Assembly: GCF_002868715.1 (NCBI RefSeq)
Contig: NZ_PKLZ01000003.1
Coordinates: 558,001 to 622,000, forward strand
Origin: Kineobactrum sediminis
Lineage (GTDB): Bacteria; Pseudomonadota; Gammaproteobacteria; Pseudomonadales; Halieaceae
Direction of reading: 5' to 3'
DNA: 64,000 nucleotides
Part shown: in pieces, positions 1 through 8,350 of the stretch
Layout: each line of letters starts with the position of its first letter
Position numbering within the stretch: the first letter of the stretch is position 1
Notes under the pieces: generated by a model
Database searches by the model: none
Told to the model about the DNA's origin: nothing
The model's input: only the letters and a program-made list of their open reading frames with translations
Translations under genes and position numbers: made by a program

Positions 1-72
1 GGTCGAAGGCGCACGCCTGGAAAGCGTGTAACGGGCAACCGTTCGAGAGTTCGAATCTCTCCCTCACCGCCA
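1..72 (+). tRNA. tRNA-Ser(GGA), 3' part
   Basis: The anticodon stem CACGC/GCGTG (12-16 and 24-28) encloses the loop CTGGAAA with anticodon GGA at 19-21. A long variable arm, a T-arm with GTTCGAATC and an encoded CCA end (70-72) follow. The 5' acceptor strand and most of the D-arm lie left of the window, so the gene is partial. tRNA 3' ends are frequent integration sites for islands; no second copy of this 3' end was noticed in the window. Confidence 0.93.
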
Positions 73-203
73 CTATTCTATCTAAGCTATTGATTTATAA
101 GAAATAAAAATTAAGCAGATATTGTTACCAACAAAAAATCCAACATACTGCAGCCCCCATTCACAATGGGTGGTTCTACCGGCTCTACCCACTTAACAAT
201 GGG

Positions 204-217
204 ATGGACTCCTCCTC
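204..217 (+). repeat. Left subterminal inverted repeat of the IS1111-type element
   Basis: ATGGACTCCTCCTC is the exact reverse complement of 1572-1585. Confidence 0.8.
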
Positions 218-289
218 ACCCACTTTCGGCATCAAGTGCCACACTGAGTGTGCTGTCCAACAGTCACCAGCGAGGAGGAGGAACCCGCG

Positions 290-1333
290 ATGAAGATTAG
301 TCGAGTTGGGGTAGATTTGGCAAAAAACGTGTATCAAGTTCACGGCGTGGGTGCCCGAGACCATGTGGTCTGGCAAAAGCGTCTGCGTCGAGACAATTGG
401 CTCGCTGAACTGCAACGGTGTGTGCCCGAGGGAGCAGAGGTCGGCATAGAGGCTTGTGCCGGGGCCCATCACTGGGGCCGCGAGCTTGTTGCACGTGGCC
501 ATCAGGTGAAGCTCATGGCGCCACAGTTTGTGAAGCCATATGTGAAGAGCAACAAGAGCGATCGCAACGATGCCGCGGCGATCTGTGAGGCCATGAGTCG
601 CCCCTCAATGCGGTTTGTCGCACTCAAAAGCACCGAACAGCAAGATATACAGGCAGTACATCGCGTGCGCTCTGAGTTAATCAAGCAGCGTACCGCGAAA
701 GCGAACCAGATACGCGGTCTTGTTGGAGAGTATGGTCTCGTGGCACCGCTGGGCATCCATACCTTGCGTAAAGCGCTGCCATGTTGGCTGGAAGATGCGG
801 GTAACGGGCTGAGCTCACGCTTCCGTCGGATCCTGGCCGGTCTAGCCGAGGATCTGCGCCACCTCGATGAGCGCATCAAAATGCTCGATGACGAGCTGGC
901 CAACATGGTCAAGGAAATACCGGCTGCGCAGCGTCTCACGACGCTCAATGGTGTCGGGCCGACCATTGCCACAGCGCTGGTAGCAGCTTTGGGGGCAGGC
1001 GAGGGTTTTAGCCGCGGGCGTGACTTTGCGGTGACCCTGGGATTGACACCCAAACACCAGGGCACGGGCGGCAAGGATCGCATCCTTGGCATCAGTAAGG
1101 GTGATGCTTATCTACGTACACTGCTGATCCACGGAGCCAGAGCAGCGGTCTACGCCGCGAAAGGCAAGACAGACCCGCTAAGTCGCTGGATTAATGCACT
1201 ATTAGAAAGATGTCATGCGAATGTTGTTATTGTCGCATTGGCGAATAAGACCGCACGTATGGCCTGGGCGCTACTGCGTCATGACCGTGACTATGATGCG
1301 AATTGGTCCAACGTCACCGCCCCGGTGCAGTAA
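290..1333 (+). CDS. IS110/IS1111-family DEDD transposase
   Basis: This 347-residue enzyme catalyses recombination of its element, in known members guided by an element-encoded bridge RNA. The N-terminal RuvC-like DEDD domain shows Asp9 in RVGVDLAK, Glu54 in EVGIEAC, and Asp91/Asp94 in KSDRNDA. The C-terminal Transposase_20 part carries LNGVGPTIATALVAALG and LGISKGDAYLRTLL, where the serine of the active site is expected. The ATG at 290 is preferred over an upstream in-frame codon at 248 because GAGGAGGAG lies just before it and the family begins MKI-RVGVD. The frame is intact, so the element may be active. Confidence 0.93.
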   Translation: MKISRVGVDLAKNVYQVHGVGARDHVVWQKRLRRDNWLAELQRCVPEGAEVGIEACAGAHHWGRELVARGHQVKLMAPQFVKPYVKSNKSDRNDAAAICEAMSRPSMRFVALKSTEQQDIQAVHRVRSELIKQRTAKANQIRGLVGEYGLVAPLGIHTLRKALPCWLEDAGNGLSSRFRRILAGLAEDLRHLDERIKMLDDELANMVKEIPAAQRLTTLNGVGPTIATALVAALGAGEGFSRGRDFAVTLGLTPKHQGTGGKDRILGISKGDAYLRTLLIHGARAAVYAAKGKTDPLSRWINALLERCHANVVIVALANKTARMAWALLRHDRDYDANWSNVTAPVQ

Positions 1334-1571
1334 CGCGGCGACTGGCTGCGAGTTCAACCCTACCAACGATTGCGAAGGAGTCTGATTGACGGCAAACAGG
1401 TCGAACCGGCGCTGGCAAAACCCGAGTCCCCCGAAGGGCGAAAAGTCCGTCTTAACGTTAGGGAGCCAGTGCGCGAATAGCCCATCAAGGTCCCGTGTCA
1501 TTGGCACGATCAGGAGACCGAATACACGTGAGCAATCGATCCTACCGCCTGAGATCAAACCCCTTGCAAAC
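1334..1571 (+). ncRNA. Candidate bridge-RNA region of the IS1111-type element
   Basis: The 238 bases between the transposase stop and the right inverted repeat hold no convincing gene. In IS1111-subgroup elements the guide (bridge) RNA is known to come from this 3' non-coding end. The call rests on position only; no fold or loop-to-target match was worked out. Confidence 0.35.
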
Positions 1572-1585
1572 GAGGAGGAGTCCAT
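1572..1585 (-). repeat. Right subterminal inverted repeat of the IS1111-type element
   Basis: GAGGAGGAGTCCAT is the exact reverse complement of 204-217. Confidence 0.8.
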
Positions 1586-1840
1586 ACACGGGGGATGGAC
1601 CGGTTTTCACTAAACCCTGTTGATGATGCCATTCCATCAGCAGTGGGTTACTTAGCTTGTTTGCCAGTTGGCTGCGCCTCTCTTCATGTCTACACAGATC
1701 AGCGAATCACTGGTCCTGCGTAAACGCCCTATGCTGGATATTCGTGGCCTGGACGTGCCCCAAGCATTGAATAAACCAATAAAATTTAATACTCAACCCA
1801 ATTTTAAGCCCAAACTGGCTTCAATGTTGTCATTATGTCT

Positions 1841-1978
1841 CCCGTGGTGGATGGCGCTCATTTGGCCATCATGGGCGCCAATCATGTTATTCAAGTGTAG
1901 CGTCAATGGAATACCGCAAAGAAAGCTCAGGCCAGCGATCGCGTCTATCGCATTGGTCAGCAGCGAGATGTTGTATTT
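1841..1978 (+). pseudogene. Fragment of an SNF2-family helicase gene
   Basis: One frame reads GANHVIQV, a stop, then RQWNTAKKAQ and ASDRVYRIGQQRDVVF. This matches the C-terminal SNF2 signature (GA-H-IH-D-WWNP...QA-DR-YRIGQ...DV-V), including helicase motif VI. A stop codon interrupts it, and helicase sequence could not be followed beyond about 140 bases on either side. The rest of the gene has been lost, so it is a relic. A different frame over the same bases (1668-2093) is open but meaningless. Confidence 0.7.
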
Positions 1979-2816
1979 ACCGGCTCTCCATCACCCGGAA
2001 TACGATTCGCTTGACGGATACCGAGACAGGGTTTTGCTGGGCAAGATTGACCTGACCGACGCGGTGGCCATAACCAATGTGGTGAGTGAGTAAGCAGCAA
2101 CTTGCCACTTCCATGTATTTAGGTTGGATTCCAGGCGTACCACTGACAGGCATTCAACGAATGACAATACCCAGATATACGGAAAGGTGTAATATTGTTC
2201 GCATCGCATCGCATCGCATCGCATCGCATCGCATCGCGCGAGCGTACTGAGTGCACTGATCGTTGTATCGCATGAAGTTGACTTGATCACCGATTAAGCC
2301 TCCGAGCTTATTGTCGATGCGGGGATGCTGCTAACCCCTTCCACGTAAAGCTTGGAGGCTGCCCCCAGTGATTTTAGTGCGTTTCGGGACATGTCGGCAC
2401 CAACTGCCGTCATTTCTTCAGGTAATTCGCGATCGAAGTAGTTTTGGCAACATGTCACGCGTGGATGATTTTGAGCGTGCGGCAGTACGCGGTAAGTTTG
2501 GGCTCGTTGCATCGCCTAATGCAGTTCGCTTACCAGGAAGGCGGGAGGACTGTATCGCTAACGACCACCGTACCTGGGAGATAACCAAGGCAGGGATATT
2601 GACTCGTCTGTTTTACGGAACACACAATAACAAGCGCTGGAGGTCAAAGCGCGAGCGTGGGGTATATCTTCTGCCTGCCAAGGGCGTAATCAATAGTTTA
2701 AGTTGCCGGAGGATGTCCCGTACCGCGCTCAAGCGGGTTGGCTGGAAAAGAACCGTGGTCGGCGCGCGCAAGTGAAGGCCGCTCACTCTGAAAGCAAGGC
2801 TGCCAAGTCTGATCAG
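1979..2816. other. Degenerate stretch without a supported gene
   Basis: No open frame here shows a recognisable family. It contains the (GCATC)7 tract and short frames at 2368-2775 (+) and 2294-2512 (-) that look like chance or decayed coding DNA. It probably represents eroded island DNA between the IS element and the helicase gene. Confidence 0.5.
2201..2237 (+). repeat. (GCATC)7 pentanucleotide tandem repeat
   Basis: Seven perfect GCATC units are followed by a partial unit. Slippage-prone tracts of this kind vary in copy number. No gene or promoter that it would switch was identified. Confidence 0.95.
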
Positions 2817-5729
2817 ATGATCGTTCCCGAGCGCCTACATTTTAGTGCCGGTTTTTGGTTCGCCCTATTGGGCCGTCCTGTAGGGGTTACGCTCGATGAG
2901 GACAGGATTCAGATTACCGCCCGTTCCGGAGTGTCCGCCTTTAAGCTGGTGCAGCTTAGCGCTACCCCTGAGCACGAGTCAGGGTTGCTGTGGGACACCC
3001 TAGTGTTTCAGGTTGGCGATCAAACTCTTCGAGTACGTGGGCTGCGGCAAGGCTGTGACGCGGCAACGATACAGCGCTTTCGAGAGCGTTGTTCAGCTTG
3101 GGTTGGCGAACAGGCGTCTTCTTTCAAGGCAGAGATATCGTCGATCCTAATGGGTGCTTACCTGCGGGATTCACATATTGAGCATTTGGATGCTCAGATC
3201 AATGTTATGGTGAGCCGGTCAAGGCGGTTCTATGGCGGACTCTCGCGCGATTCAAGAAAAGCTCACGAATGGCTGGAGGATGTCTACCCGCTCAGCGCGC
3301 ACAAGTCGCGATTGCGCGAAGCCTTTGTAAAGCGGAAAACACAAGAACACGCGGCATTTTTTAGATCAGCCGAATCCAATCCGCTTACTGAGGAGCAGAC
3401 TCGGGCAGTGATTCTCGACGACGATCGCAACCTGGTACTGGCGGCGGCAGGGACGGGCAAGACTTCAGTGATCGTGGCGAAGACTTTGTACATGATCCTA
3501 GAAGGGATGGCACGACCAGAGGAAATTCTTGTCTTGGCTTATTCCCGCAAGGCGCGGGAGGAGCTGCAGGAGCGGCTGAATCACCGTCTGCAAGTCATGC
3601 AGGAGGTAATGCCTGGCCGTTTCCCCAACGATTCCCGGCCCCAAGTATCTACGTTCCACTCCATCGGTCTGAAAATTATGGCGCAGAGCGGCTACATCGC
3701 GAAGGTATCCCAGTTCGCGGAGTATCCATCAAGTCGCAAGCGGTGGTTAACCAAGCAGCTGGATGAGTACCTGCACGGTGGCGCGGAACCGATCACCCAG
3801 TTTATTGGAGCGATCCATCCGGTTTGTGATCCATTCGAGTTCGAGAGTCAGCGGGAGTACGAGCGTTTTCACCGTGATAATGTCTATGAAACACTTAATG
3901 GCGACAAGGTGCGCTCGTACCAGGAATTGCTGATCGGCAACTGGTTCTACATCCAAGGTATCGAGCACACCTACGAGCCGAATTACGATCGCACGGCTTT
4001 TTCTTCTCTTGGCTACCTTTACCGTCCTGACTTCCATATAAACGGAACATTGATCTATTTAGAGCACTTCGGCATCGATCGTAAAGACAATACGCGTAGG
4101 GATATTGACGCAGTGGCTTACAACGACGGGATCCGAAAAAAGCGAGAGATCCATCGCGCCAATGGCACCACGCTGCTTGAGACCTACCACTACGAGTGGT
4201 GTGAAGGTATGTTGTACGCGTCGCTCGAAGCGCGATTGCAGGAGGTGGGCGTTGTCTCCGATCCCCGTTCCTGGTCAGAAATTCATCATCGGCTCAATGA
4301 GCTTAATCGAGTGTCTCAGTACGCTGAAGTATTCGACCACGCCATCTCTGCAGTACGCCTTGAACGATTGTCCCATGACGGCATTATGAACCGCTTCAAG
4401 CAAGCCAAATACGCGAATGCTGAGTACTTCTACCCGATCCTGATTCATCTACTGGACGCATATATCAAGGCATTGAAGGATACAGGTGAAATCGATTTTG
4501 AGGACATGATTATTCATGCTATTGACGCGGTGGAGGAGGTGCGATTTGAACCAACATGGAAGTATATTCTGGTCGATGAATTCCAGGATATTTCCCAGCT
4601 CCGTATGGATTTGCTAAACACAATCATGGGCAAGGTCAGTCTTCCCTCGCTCTATTGTGTTGGCGATGACTGGCAGAGCATTTACCGATTCAGTGGGGGT
4701 AAGCTCGAGCTGACGACCCGGTTTGAGCAATTGATCGGCACCGCCTCGAAAGCCACCATTCAGAAAACCTTTCGTTACAATAATTCCATTGCGAAGGTCG
4801 CTGGTGACTTCGTGATGAAAAACCCCGAGCAATACAAGAAGCTGATAACTACGGCGGATATGGCAGACTCGCCTCAGGTTTACGTCGTGGATACACGCCT
4901 GTCAGAAGTCGCGCATGAAACTGATGAGGGCGCCAAAATTCGGGCCATCGTGGAAACAATCCGACGCAATGATCCAGATGGCTCAATTGCAGTATTAGGG
5001 CGCTACAACTTCGTACTCGATAATATTCGAGCGGCGCTCGCGTGTTCGCCTGAGCTCGGGCGGGAACTTATCTACTGGACATTCCACGGTTCGAAGGGCC
5101 TCGAGGCTGATTACTGTATTCTAGCCGGTTTTCGTCAGGGGCGCTTTGGCTTTCCCTCGGAGAATCGGACCGAAGAACCAGTGGAAGCTCTGTTGCCCAG
5201 TCTGGATGGATTTTCTTATTCGGAGGAGCGGCGACTGATGTATGTGGCTCTGACACGCGCGCGCAAAAAGTCGTACATAGTAACAGACCCACTAGCGCCT
5301 TCTGTCTTTGTGGAGGAGCTAATGGTCGGCGGCGATGTCGACATTCGTTCCCCCAGATTCCACGAGGCCTATAGGGCCAGCTATAAATGTCCCGATTGCA
5401 TTGATGGATATCTAGTCAAGCGGTACAAGTACGGCAAGACCTACTATACCTGCAATGGGTATCCCGGTTGCCGCACGAAAGCAAAAGCTTGTGGTGAGTG
5501 TGACGGAGTAATGGCTGAAGCGAATCTACAACGACAATGTCGCAGTAAGGATTGCACACATATTGAGTACCTGTGCCCACAGTGTGCTCGGCCGCTGCGG
5601 TTGCAACGCGGTAGCTTTGGCGAATTCTGGGGATGTTCCGGCTTCGGTGCCCGCGGGAACGAGCGGTGCACCTACAAGACAAAGAAGCCGGCTGGTAGCT
5701 CTGCTCAAGTTTTCCAAGGATTAGACTGA
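2817..5729 (+). CDS. HelD/UvrD-like superfamily 1 helicase with nuclease-like insertion and zinc ribbons
   Basis: A 970-residue cytoplasmic DNA helicase or helicase-nuclease. Walker A (AAAGTGKTS, about residue 209) and Walker B (YILVDEFQDIS, about 583) are clear, and the late motifs YWTFHGSKGLEADY and RRLMYVALTRA follow. Between them lies a segment near residues 395-460 with YRPDF, IYLEHFGIDR and a downstream KKREIHRANG, which resembles a PD-(D/E)XK nuclease fold. From about residue 857 several CxxC pairs form topoisomerase-type zinc ribbons. E. coli HelD is about 680 residues, so this version is enlarged. Start: ATG 2817 is chosen. An in-frame TTG at 2703 would add 38 basic residues without similarity. 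It stands alone among relics, consistent with a mobile repair or defence gene. Confidence 0.85.
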   Translation: MIVPERLHFSAGFWFALLGRPVGVTLDEDRIQITARSGVSAFKLVQLSATPEHESGLLWDTLVFQVGDQTLRVRGLRQGCDAATIQRFRERCSAWVGEQASSFKAEISSILMGAYLRDSHIEHLDAQINVMVSRSRRFYGGLSRDSRKAHEWLEDVYPLSAHKSRLREAFVKRKTQEHAAFFRSAESNPLTEEQTRAVILDDDRNLVLAAAGTGKTSVIVAKTLYMILEGMARPEEILVLAYSRKAREELQERLNHRLQVMQEVMPGRFPNDSRPQVSTFHSIGLKIMAQSGYIAKVSQFAEYPSSRKRWLTKQLDEYLHGGAEPITQFIGAIHPVCDPFEFESQREYERFHRDNVYETLNGDKVRSYQELLIGNWFYIQGIEHTYEPNYDRTAFSSLGYLYRPDFHINGTLIYLEHFGIDRKDNTRRDIDAVAYNDGIRKKREIHRANGTTLLETYHYEWCEGMLYASLEARLQEVGVVSDPRSWSEIHHRLNELNRVSQYAEVFDHAISAVRLERLSHDGIMNRFKQAKYANAEYFYPILIHLLDAYIKALKDTGEIDFEDMIIHAIDAVEEVRFEPTWKYILVDEFQDISQLRMDLLNTIMGKVSLPSLYCVGDDWQSIYRFSGGKLELTTRFEQLIGTASKATIQKTFRYNNSIAKVAGDFVMKNPEQYKKLITTADMADSPQVYVVDTRLSEVAHETDEGAKIRAIVETIRRNDPDGSIAVLGRYNFVLDNIRAALACSPELGRELIYWTFHGSKGLEADYCILAGFRQGRFGFPSENRTEEPVEALLPSLDGFSYSEERRLMYVALTRARKKSYIVTDPLAPSVFVEELMVGGDVDIRSPRFHEAYRASYKCPDCIDGYLVKRYKYGKTYYTCNGYPGCRTKAKACGECDGVMAEANLQRQCRSKDCTHIEYLCPQCARPLRLQRGSFGEFWGCSGFGARGNERCTYKTKKPAGSSAQVFQGLD

Positions 5730-6188
5730 GTGAGCAGGCCTGGTGAGTTGAAAGGCTGCATTTTGATCTCCATGGCAAACAATCCGTTCATAACAACGAA
5801 ACACTGCTATTGTACAATCGACGAGTTATTCCGAGATTCCCTAGCTAAACGCGAGGGAGCCGGACGAGACCGCAATTTAGGGACCACTATACAGTGTGGG
5901 GCACCATCACACACATTGTCGTCATAAGCGGTCGGCCAAATTTCAGACCAGAGAAAACACGCCCAGGGCCGAAACCTGATATTGTCCAGTGAAGTGCGTA
6001 ATTCCAAAATGCCTAGTTAGGGTTGCATTTTGCGCCATCCCACACCAGCCCGAATAACTATCAATTGCATGATTTCGTTTATGACAAGCCTGCCTCATTA
6101 CACAAAATGGCCCATGACTTCAATTGGCTTAAAGAAACTCGGTGCCATGTAATCACTTGACAATGTTGCTTCGCCTATGGCAAATTTC

Positions 6189-6204
6189 AATCAAGCGCTT
6201 GGTT
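6189..6204. promoter_or_regulatory. Operator 1: CAAGCGCTTG palindrome
   Basis: The perfect 10-bp palindrome CAAGCGCTTG (6192-6201) has AA/TT flanks. It shares the flanks ATCAAGC and GCTTGGTT with operator 3 (14610-14626) but lacks four central bases. It lies just upstream of a TATAAT box and 30 bases before the amidohydrolase start. A binding site for the TetR regulator at 9155-9754 is inferred. Confidence 0.6.
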
Positions 6205-6209
6205 GTTAA

Positions 6210-6215
6210 TATAAT
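6210..6215 (+). promoter_or_regulatory. Putative -10 box of the amidohydrolase operon
   Basis: A perfect TATAAT hexamer lies 17 bases upstream of the start codon, directly downstream of operator 1. No good -35 box is seen at standard spacing. Confidence 0.45.
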
Positions 6216-6231
6216 AAAGGGATGAATCGAT

Positions 6232-7311
6232 ATGATTGATAATGATGTGGTGGTGGTAGATGCTGTTGCGCACGCTTATAACTGGACTGAGGAAAACTCT
6301 GCGAGTGAATGGTCTGCCGCTTTCAGTGCTGCGGGTTACGGATTGCACTGTTTAGTATCACCGGACAATGAATACCGGTTGAGCGAAGACGAATTTATCG
6401 CGGATTGGCATCCGGACACACTAGAGCAAGTATTTTTTGAAGAGAGCGATGTCGACGTCATTGCTTATCACTCGACCCCTCTCCACGACTATTACAAAGA
6501 TGGCCTAGTTGCGCTCGACAAGGGAGTAAGAATGCGGGAGCGCCACCCAAATCGGGTGGTTCTGTATGGGCAGATCAATCCTTTAGAGGGAAGTAAGGCG
6601 ATTGATTTGATGGAGGACTATGTTGGCGAAATGGGTGTGACGGCTCTAAAGCTTTATCCAGCCCGATATCATAGAGGCCGAACTCTTCCAGAGCGCCTTG
6701 ACGATCCGAAGAGTGGCATTCCGTTAGTTGAGCGTGCGCTGGAACTGGGCATCCGCAGTATAGCAGTTCACAAAGCGATTCCCTTCGGGCCTACTCGATC
6801 TAGTCATTATCGAACAGACGACGTAGACGAAGTGGCTGCTATGTTTCCCGAAATGAATTTTGAAATTGTGCATGGCGGTTTTGCATTCACTGAAGAAGCG
6901 GCTTTTCTTCTAGGGAGGTTCCCTAACGTATGGGTGAACTTGGAGGTTACTAACAGCCTGATCATTAATAACCCACGTAGATTTGCTGAGGTCATTGGCA
7001 CGTTTTTGTACTGGGGTGGAGCTGACAGACTAATGTTCGCCTCTGGTTGTTCATTCGTACATCCTCAACCCATCATCGACGCGTTGCTAGAATTCGAAAT
7101 GCCGGAGGACTTAAGAACCGGATATGGCTATCCAGAGTTTACGCAGGAAATAAAGCATAAGATACTTGGGGAGAATTGGTGTCGTTTGCATGGGTTGGAT
7201 GTGGCAGAACTTAAAGAAAAACTGAAAAATGATCCTGTTGGGCAAAAGAGAGCGACCGAAAGTGAGCATGTGAAACCTTGGAGCGCGATTCGCGGGGGAG
7301 GCCAACAATGA
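6232..7311 (+). CDS. Amidohydrolase_2 / ACMSD-like TIM-barrel hydrolase or decarboxylase
   Basis: A 359-residue cytoplasmic enzyme of the amidohydrolase superfamily, in the branch that includes metal-dependent decarboxylases and C-C hydrolases. Candidate metal or active-site residues are His14 (DAVAHAY), Lys140 (ALKLYP), His180 (IAVHKA) and His214 (EIVHGGF). The usual N-terminal H-x-H is reduced to a single His, and the C-terminal Asp normally in G-S-D is replaced by SGCS (about 271-274), so metal binding may be atypical. It overlaps the next gene by ATGA, implying translational coupling with the DUF59 protein. The substrate is unknown; the context suggests ring or side-chain processing in cluster A. 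Confidence 0.8.
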   Translation: MIDNDVVVVDAVAHAYNWTEENSASEWSAAFSAAGYGLHCLVSPDNEYRLSEDEFIADWHPDTLEQVFFEESDVDVIAYHSTPLHDYYKDGLVALDKGVRMRERHPNRVVLYGQINPLEGSKAIDLMEDYVGEMGVTALKLYPARYHRGRTLPERLDDPKSGIPLVERALELGIRSIAVHKAIPFGPTRSSHYRTDDVDEVAAMFPEMNFEIVHGGFAFTEEAAFLLGRFPNVWVNLEVTNSLIINNPRRFAEVIGTFLYWGGADRLMFASGCSFVHPQPIIDALLEFEMPEDLRTGYGYPEFTQEIKHKILGENWCRLHGLDVAELKEKLKNDPVGQKRATESEHVKPWSAIRGGGQQ

Positions 7312-7697
7312 CCGAAGTTTATCATGATGCAATTTACAAAGCGCTCGCTGATACCCTCGATCCATGCAGCGAATTCAATGGGACACGGCTGAATATTGTT
7401 GAGATGGGTCTTGTTCGTGATATCTGTTTAACAGATGGTCATGCTCATGTGCGGTTGCTTCTGACTGATCCTGCCTGTCTATTCTATTTTCAGATCGTGC
7501 ATGGAATTGAAGAGAGTCTGATGTCGTTAGATTTTGTTCAAAAAGTCACAGTTGAGAGTACGTTTGATATTTGGTGGTCCGAGGATAGGATGAGTGAAGA
7601 TGCTAGCGCTCGGCTTCGGGCACTCAGAAGCCAACGTGAAAAAGAAATGCTATCAACGCTGGCGTCTCCTGCTGATCTGATTGCTGTAAGTAATTGA
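7308..7697 (+). CDS. DUF59/MIP18-family (PaaD-like) metal-sulfur assembly protein
   Basis: A 129-residue protein with the DUF59 pattern: an N-terminal helix, then IVEMGLVRDICLTDGHAHV and LLLTDPACLF with a conserved Cys, and a beta segment VTVESTF. Relatives help mature or load iron-sulfur or metal sites (SufT, MIP18, PaaD). Its ATG overlaps the amidohydrolase stop, so the two are made together and it may serve that enzyme or another metalloenzyme of the cluster. The C-terminal 45 residues are charged and unlike the family core. An in-frame ATG at 7278 would extend it into the amidohydrolase and is less likely. Confidence 0.75.
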   Translation: MTEVYHDAIYKALADTLDPCSEFNGTRLNIVEMGLVRDICLTDGHAHVRLLLTDPACLFYFQIVHGIEESLMSLDFVQKVTVESTFDIWWSEDRMSEDASARLRALRSQREKEMLSTLASPADLIAVSN

Positions 7698-7838
7698 TAG
7701 GCTTCGCGTTTGCTTAGCTGACCGTTAATAAAATTGCAAAATTCCAAGATCTATTGGACGGTATAGGGAACGAAACGCCAGTTTAATGACCGTAATATTA
7801 GTTTAGTAATCTAGTTGGTAACTAAAGGAGAGAATCTG

Positions 7839-8294
7839 ATGGCTTTGAATATACTTGAAGAGAAAATGCGCACGAGCTTTGGTGAGATCGAGAATGTAAA
7901 CAGCAACTTGCTCGAATGGTGCGAAGTCGATGGTCAGCCGGGCAATTTTATCAAGGTATTGACCGTCGACGATAGGCGTCATCGCGTGGACTTTCTCTTT
8001 CGGCAAGACCCGCATAGAGAATTCGCAAAACACAACCATCGCTGTACGGCGGTCGCGCTTACCCTTGAGGGTCTTTGGGGTTACCGGGAAGGCGAGGAGA
8101 TGCACTTTCCAGGTACGTTTTCTTATGAACCCCCGGGAAGCGCGCATACGCCATTTGCCTCAGCGGAAGGGATGACAGTTTACGCAAGCTTCCAGGGCAC
8201 GGGTCCGGAGATGCTAGATATACTGGATGACGACGATAATGTGGTGGATACACTTACTCTCGACTTCTTCAAGCAGTATTATCAGCCCGTATAG
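7839..8294 (+). CDS. Cupin-domain protein (ChrR/dihydroxyacetophenone-dioxygenase-like)
   Basis: A 151-residue single-cupin protein with a strong AAAGGAG before ATG 7839. Motif 1 is AKHNHRCTAVALTLEG, giving a His-x-His metal pair. Motif 2 is FSYEPPGSAHTPF, giving the distal Glu/His. It is clearly related to the second cupin of the cluster (14694-15194), sharing KVL..D, H-H-CTA-A-TL-G-W and PGS-H-P. Members are small metal-dependent oxygenases, isomerases or ligand sensors; the role here is not known. A hairpin at 8322-8350 probably closes the transcript. Confidence 0.75.
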   Translation: MALNILEEKMRTSFGEIENVNSNLLEWCEVDGQPGNFIKVLTVDDRRHRVDFLFRQDPHREFAKHNHRCTAVALTLEGLWGYREGEEMHFPGTFSYEPPGSAHTPFASAEGMTVYASFQGTGPEMLDILDDDDNVVDTLTLDFFKQYYQPV

Positions 8295-8321
8295 GTGGAT
8301 GCAAATGTGATAGTCGTGTGA

Positions 8322-8350
8322 AATGCCAGCATGAAATTCATGCAGGCATT
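8322..8350 (+). terminator. Hairpin after the first cupin gene
   Basis: AATGCCaGCATGA pairs with TCATGCaGGCATT, 12 base pairs with one mismatch, 28 bases after the stop codon. No clear U-tract follows, so termination is plausible but not certain. Confidence 0.45.

Larger units (their letters stand above)
201..1600 (+). mobile_element. IS110-family insertion sequence, IS1111 subgroup
   Basis: One DEDD transposase gene is enclosed by a perfect 14-bp subterminal inverted repeat (204-217 and 1572-1585). Outside the inner repeats, GGGATGGAC occurs at both 201-209 and 1592-1600 as a direct repeat. This is what an IS110-type insertion leaves when a target core is shared by both junctions. The long non-coding stretch lies 3' of the gene, as in IS1111 members. 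The exact ends are inferred from these repeats and could shift by a few bases. Confidence 0.75.
5730..6231. other. Intergenic region upstream of catabolic cluster A
   Basis: No gene is supported. The right end holds a TTGACA-like hexamer (6157-6162), the operator at 6189-6204 and a TATAAT box (6210-6215), so this is the regulatory region of the amidohydrolase operon. Confidence 0.6.

Noticed and set aside
1668-2093. Open frame of 141 codons over the SNF2 relic
   Set aside because: The helicase signature is in a different frame; the product has no recognisable features.
2201-2237. Repeats as a CRISPR array
   Set aside because: Units are 5 bases with no spacers; it is a simple microsatellite.
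2368-2775. Open frame of 135 codons before the helicase
   Set aside because: No family, no ribosome-binding site, odd composition; probably decayed DNA.
7744-7757. CCAAGATCTATTGG as a fourth TetR operator before the first cupin
   Set aside because: The CCAA...TTGG spacing and core differ from the other sites; probably chance.
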